DNA of 7,766 nt, taken from NCBI GenBank assembly GCA_030054235.1, contig JASGCG010000066.1, positions 1 through 7,766 on the forward strand, in the 5' to 3' direction. Each line of letters opens with the position of its first letter. The stretch's first letter is position 1. Positions 5,886 through 7,766 of this stretch are shown here, one piece after another. Source of the DNA: Bacteroidia bacterium. GTDB taxonomy: Bacteria; Planctomycetota; Phycisphaerae; Phycisphaerales; SM1A02. A model generated the notes under the pieces. It had not been told where the DNA came from. It did not search any database and saw only the letters and a program-made list of their open reading frames with translations. Both the position numbers and the translations under genes were made by a program.

Positions 5886-7714
5886 GCCGCGAGCCCAGAG
5901 CAACGGGTCACGCGCTGCCCGCCGACATCACCGCGCTGATCGAGCGGGTGGTCCGCGCAACGCGGCTTCGCCGAGCCGAGCGAGACGACGTGCGCCGCGA
6001 GCTGTCGTCGCACTTCGCCGAGGCGCTCGCTGCGGGGTCGGCGCCCGCAGCGGCGATCGCCGCGTATGGCGATGCGAAGGCATCGGCGCGGGCCCTGCGC
6101 GCTGCCGCGATCGCCAAGCGATCACCGATCGATCGGGCGCTTGGCCAGATGTTGCGGTGCGCGGCGTGGGGTTTTGGGTCGGTGGCTGCGCTGTATGTCC
6201 TGTTCGGTCTCTATCTCGCCGCGAACGGGCCGCGTCTGTCGTTTGACCCGGTGGCGCGGCTGGCGGAGAGCCTTCCCAAGCCTGCCCGTGCCGGGGACCT
6301 GGCGTGGCCGCGCTATCGCGAGATCCTGCCGCGCCTGGGGCTCACCGAGCATGTCGATGACGCGAACCTCGAGACGGATCGGATCGATGCCGGCTCGGGC
6401 TGGCCCGGTCGGGCACCGATGGACGAGAAGGGGGCCACGTGGGATGAGCAGCGTGCATGGTGCGAGGCCCACGCGGCTGACCTTGCCGCCTTGCGGGTAG
6501 CGACGAAGTTGCCAGTCCTTGGCATGCCGCTCACCGAGCCGCTCGCCGAGGCCGATCGAGCGATGTTCAGCGAGAGCACGGTCGCGAACAGTCGCCAGCT
6601 CTTGGCGGACACCCAGCAGCCCTTCCGCGCGTTCGGCGTGCTCTTGCCGCATCTTGCCTCCATCCGCCAGGCATCAAGGATGCTGGCGCTGGATGCGACC
6701 GTTGCGGCAAGCCGTGGACAGGGCAGCGCGGCGGTCGATGACCTTGCTGCCATCATCGCGCTGTCCGTGCAGGTGCAGCAGCCGCGGTTCCTGATCTGCG
6801 ACCTGGTGGCCATCGCGATGCGCTCGGTCGCCTGCAGCCGCGCGACGATGCTGCTCGAATCGATGCCCGAGGCCTTCACTGACGCCGATCTGGTGCGCCT
6901 GCAGCAGGCACTCCGATCGGTTCCCAAGGCGTTGACCGAGCTGGATCTGCAGAGCGAGCGCATCGCGTTCGAGGACGTCGTGCAGTGGATGTACACCGAC
7001 GACGGACGAGGTGGCGGTTGGTTCAATCCATCAGCGGCCAACCTGATGATGCTCGAAGGCCTCGGCGATGGCTCCGTCAATCGTTCGCGGGATGATGGTG
7101 CTGCCACGTTGATGCTGGCGCTGACGGGACCGGCTGCGGCGATGTGGGCGGCGGACCGGCGCGAACTCATGGAGTTCTACAACGCATGGAGCGATGAACT
7201 GCTCGCACGCAAGGCGTGGACCTTGCGCGAACTCCACGATGCGCCGGCGACGACGACCGATGCGCCGCTGCGTTCGGGTGATTGGGTGGTGAAGTCGCGA
7301 TACCTGATCGCCGCACTTCTGATGCCGGCACTGGAACGCGTGAACTGGAGCTTCGCAGCCGATCGAGCCCAGCGCGAGGCCACGGACACTGCCGCAGCCT
7401 GCGTGCGATGCAAGCTGGCGCGCGGAGGGTGGCCGGCGCGCACGGCCGACCTTGTTCCCGCATTCCTTGCTGCGGTCCCGAAGGATCCGTGGTCTGGTCA
7501 GCCGGTGCAGATGAAGGGCCCGGGCAGCGAGTTCCGGGTGTGGAGCGTGGGGGCTGACCTGATCGATCAAGGTGGTGCGATCACGCAGGACGGCCGTGGA
7601 CTGTCGGCCACCACGTCGCCTCGATCGTCTCGCGGGGGATCAACTGAGCCCGCGCCCTGTGACTGGGTCTGGTTCGCTCCCAGTGGATCGATCGACCGAT
7701 GGTTCGAGGAGTGA
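5882..7714 (+). CDS. HAAS-domain single-pass membrane protein of unknown function
   Basis: This 610-aa protein starts inside the padR stop (ATGA overlap). Residues ~14-80 form a helical HAAS/permease-prefix (DUF1700-like) domain: DITALIERVV, then RAERDDVRRELSSHFAEAL, then AIAAYGDAKASARAL. Such domains are often encoded next to PadR genes. One transmembrane helix (~93-114) follows, so the long remainder should lie outside the cytoplasm. That part (~120-500) is alpha-helical, with no catalytic motif I recognise. Residues ~506-567 form a small module: a Cys-x2-Cys (507-510), GGWPARTADLVPAFLAAVPK, DPWSG (535-539) and VWSVGADLIDQGG, resembling a terminal module of many planctomycete secreted or membrane proteins and of pseudopilin-like proteins. 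The last ~43 residues are low-complexity Ser/Gly/Thr and then WVWFAPSGS. No enzymatic function can be assigned. It may be an envelope sensor whose HAAS domain communicates with PadR, but that is inference. The frame is intact and codon use matches its neighbours. Confidence 0.85.
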   Translation: MSREPRATGHALPADITALIERVVRATRLRRAERDDVRRELSSHFAEALAAGSAPAAAIAAYGDAKASARALRAAAIAKRSPIDRALGQMLRCAAWGFGSVAALYVLFGLYLAANGPRLSFDPVARLAESLPKPARAGDLAWPRYREILPRLGLTEHVDDANLETDRIDAGSGWPGRAPMDEKGATWDEQRAWCEAHAADLAALRVATKLPVLGMPLTEPLAEADRAMFSESTVANSRQLLADTQQPFRAFGVLLPHLASIRQASRMLALDATVAASRGQGSAAVDDLAAIIALSVQVQQPRFLICDLVAIAMRSVACSRATMLLESMPEAFTDADLVRLQQALRSVPKALTELDLQSERIAFEDVVQWMYTDDGRGGGWFNPSAANLMMLEGLGDGSVNRSRDDGAATLMLALTGPAAAMWAADRRELMEFYNAWSDELLARKAWTLRELHDAPATTTDAPLRSGDWVVKSRYLIAALLMPALERVNWSFAADRAQREATDTAAACVRCKLARGGWPARTADLVPAFLAAVPKDPWSGQPVQMKGPGSEFRVWSVGADLIDQGGAITQDGRGLSATTSPRSSRGGSTEPAPCDWVWFAPSGSIDRWFEE

Positions 7715-7742
7715 TCGCGCCGGGCTCAGCGGTGCTCGGGAC

Positions 7743-7766
7743 CAATAAGTCCTATAACACAATATC
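7743..7766. other. AT-rich right end, probable chimeric junction or artefact
   Basis: After the last gene stops at 7714, about 28 bases stay G+C-rich, then the sequence turns abruptly AT-rich for the last ~24 bases. There is no convincing hairpin with a T-run, so I do not call a terminator. The same abrupt change at the left end suggests a shared cause, such as assembly-tip errors. The short shared words (CCAATA, TCCTAT) are too brief to call terminal repeats. Confidence 0.45.

Noticed and set aside
7715..7742. Hairpin after the last gene as a terminator
   Set aside because: Only weak 4-5 bp pairings exist and no U-tract follows.
1..7766. Terminal inverted or direct repeats linking the two AT-rich ends (mobile element idea)
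   Set aside because: Shared words are only 6-7 bp (CCAATA, TCCTAT), and there is no transposase, integrase or target duplication.
1..7766. CRISPR array, tRNA, rRNA, prophage or defence system
   Set aside because: No regularly spaced repeats, cloverleaf-like segments, or phage, restriction or toxin genes were seen on either strand.

Overview
The window is high-GC DNA (about two thirds G+C by eye), densely coding, from a Gram-negative-type bacterium. The best guess is Planctomycetota, possibly Phycisphaerae. This rests on a PadR regulator overlapping a HAAS-domain membrane protein with a C-terminal DPWSG...VGAD...DQGG module, a style I associate with that phylum. No rRNA or other marker gene is present, so the assignment is tentative. 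Both extreme ends (about 1-57 and 7743-7766) are abruptly AT-rich and look like foreign or artefactual sequence joined to the real insert.

Layout: (1) 58-1482, plus strand, is the 3' part of a hybrid sensor histidine kinase. Its N-terminus is the tail of a heme-NO-binding-associated (HNOBA) PAS-like domain, followed by HisKA, HATPase_c and a receiver domain; the start of the gene is missing. (2) 3749-1476, minus strand, is a SulP-STAS-beta-carbonic anhydrase fusion, probably a bicarbonate transporter carrying its own carbonic anhydrase. It converges on the kinase with a 7-bp tail-to-tail overlap. (3) A 150-bp divergent intergenic region holds a potential G-quadruplex motif. (4) 3900-5453, plus strand, is an MscS-family mechanosensitive channel with a signal peptide and an extracytoplasmic N-terminal domain. 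(5) 5454-5537 is a short promoter region carrying a tandem pair of identical 11-bp palindromes, which overlap a good -35/-10 promoter and precede a strong ribosome binding site. (6) 5538-5885 is a PadR-family repressor. (7) 5882-7714 is a 610-aa HAAS-domain membrane protein, ATGA-coupled to padR. No stretch above 300 bp lacks a gene, and no tRNA, rRNA, CRISPR array or insertion sequence was seen.

Functionally these look like three units: a probable NO/redox-sensing phosphorelay kinase, an inorganic-carbon and ion-homeostasis divergent pair (SulP-CA and MscS), and an autoregulated PadR-HAAS two-gene operon of unknown purpose. The most checkable novelties are the PadR operator pair and its unknown partner protein, the prediction that an H-NOX sensor lies just upstream of the truncated kinase, and an apparent strong excess of the palindrome CGATCG across the window.
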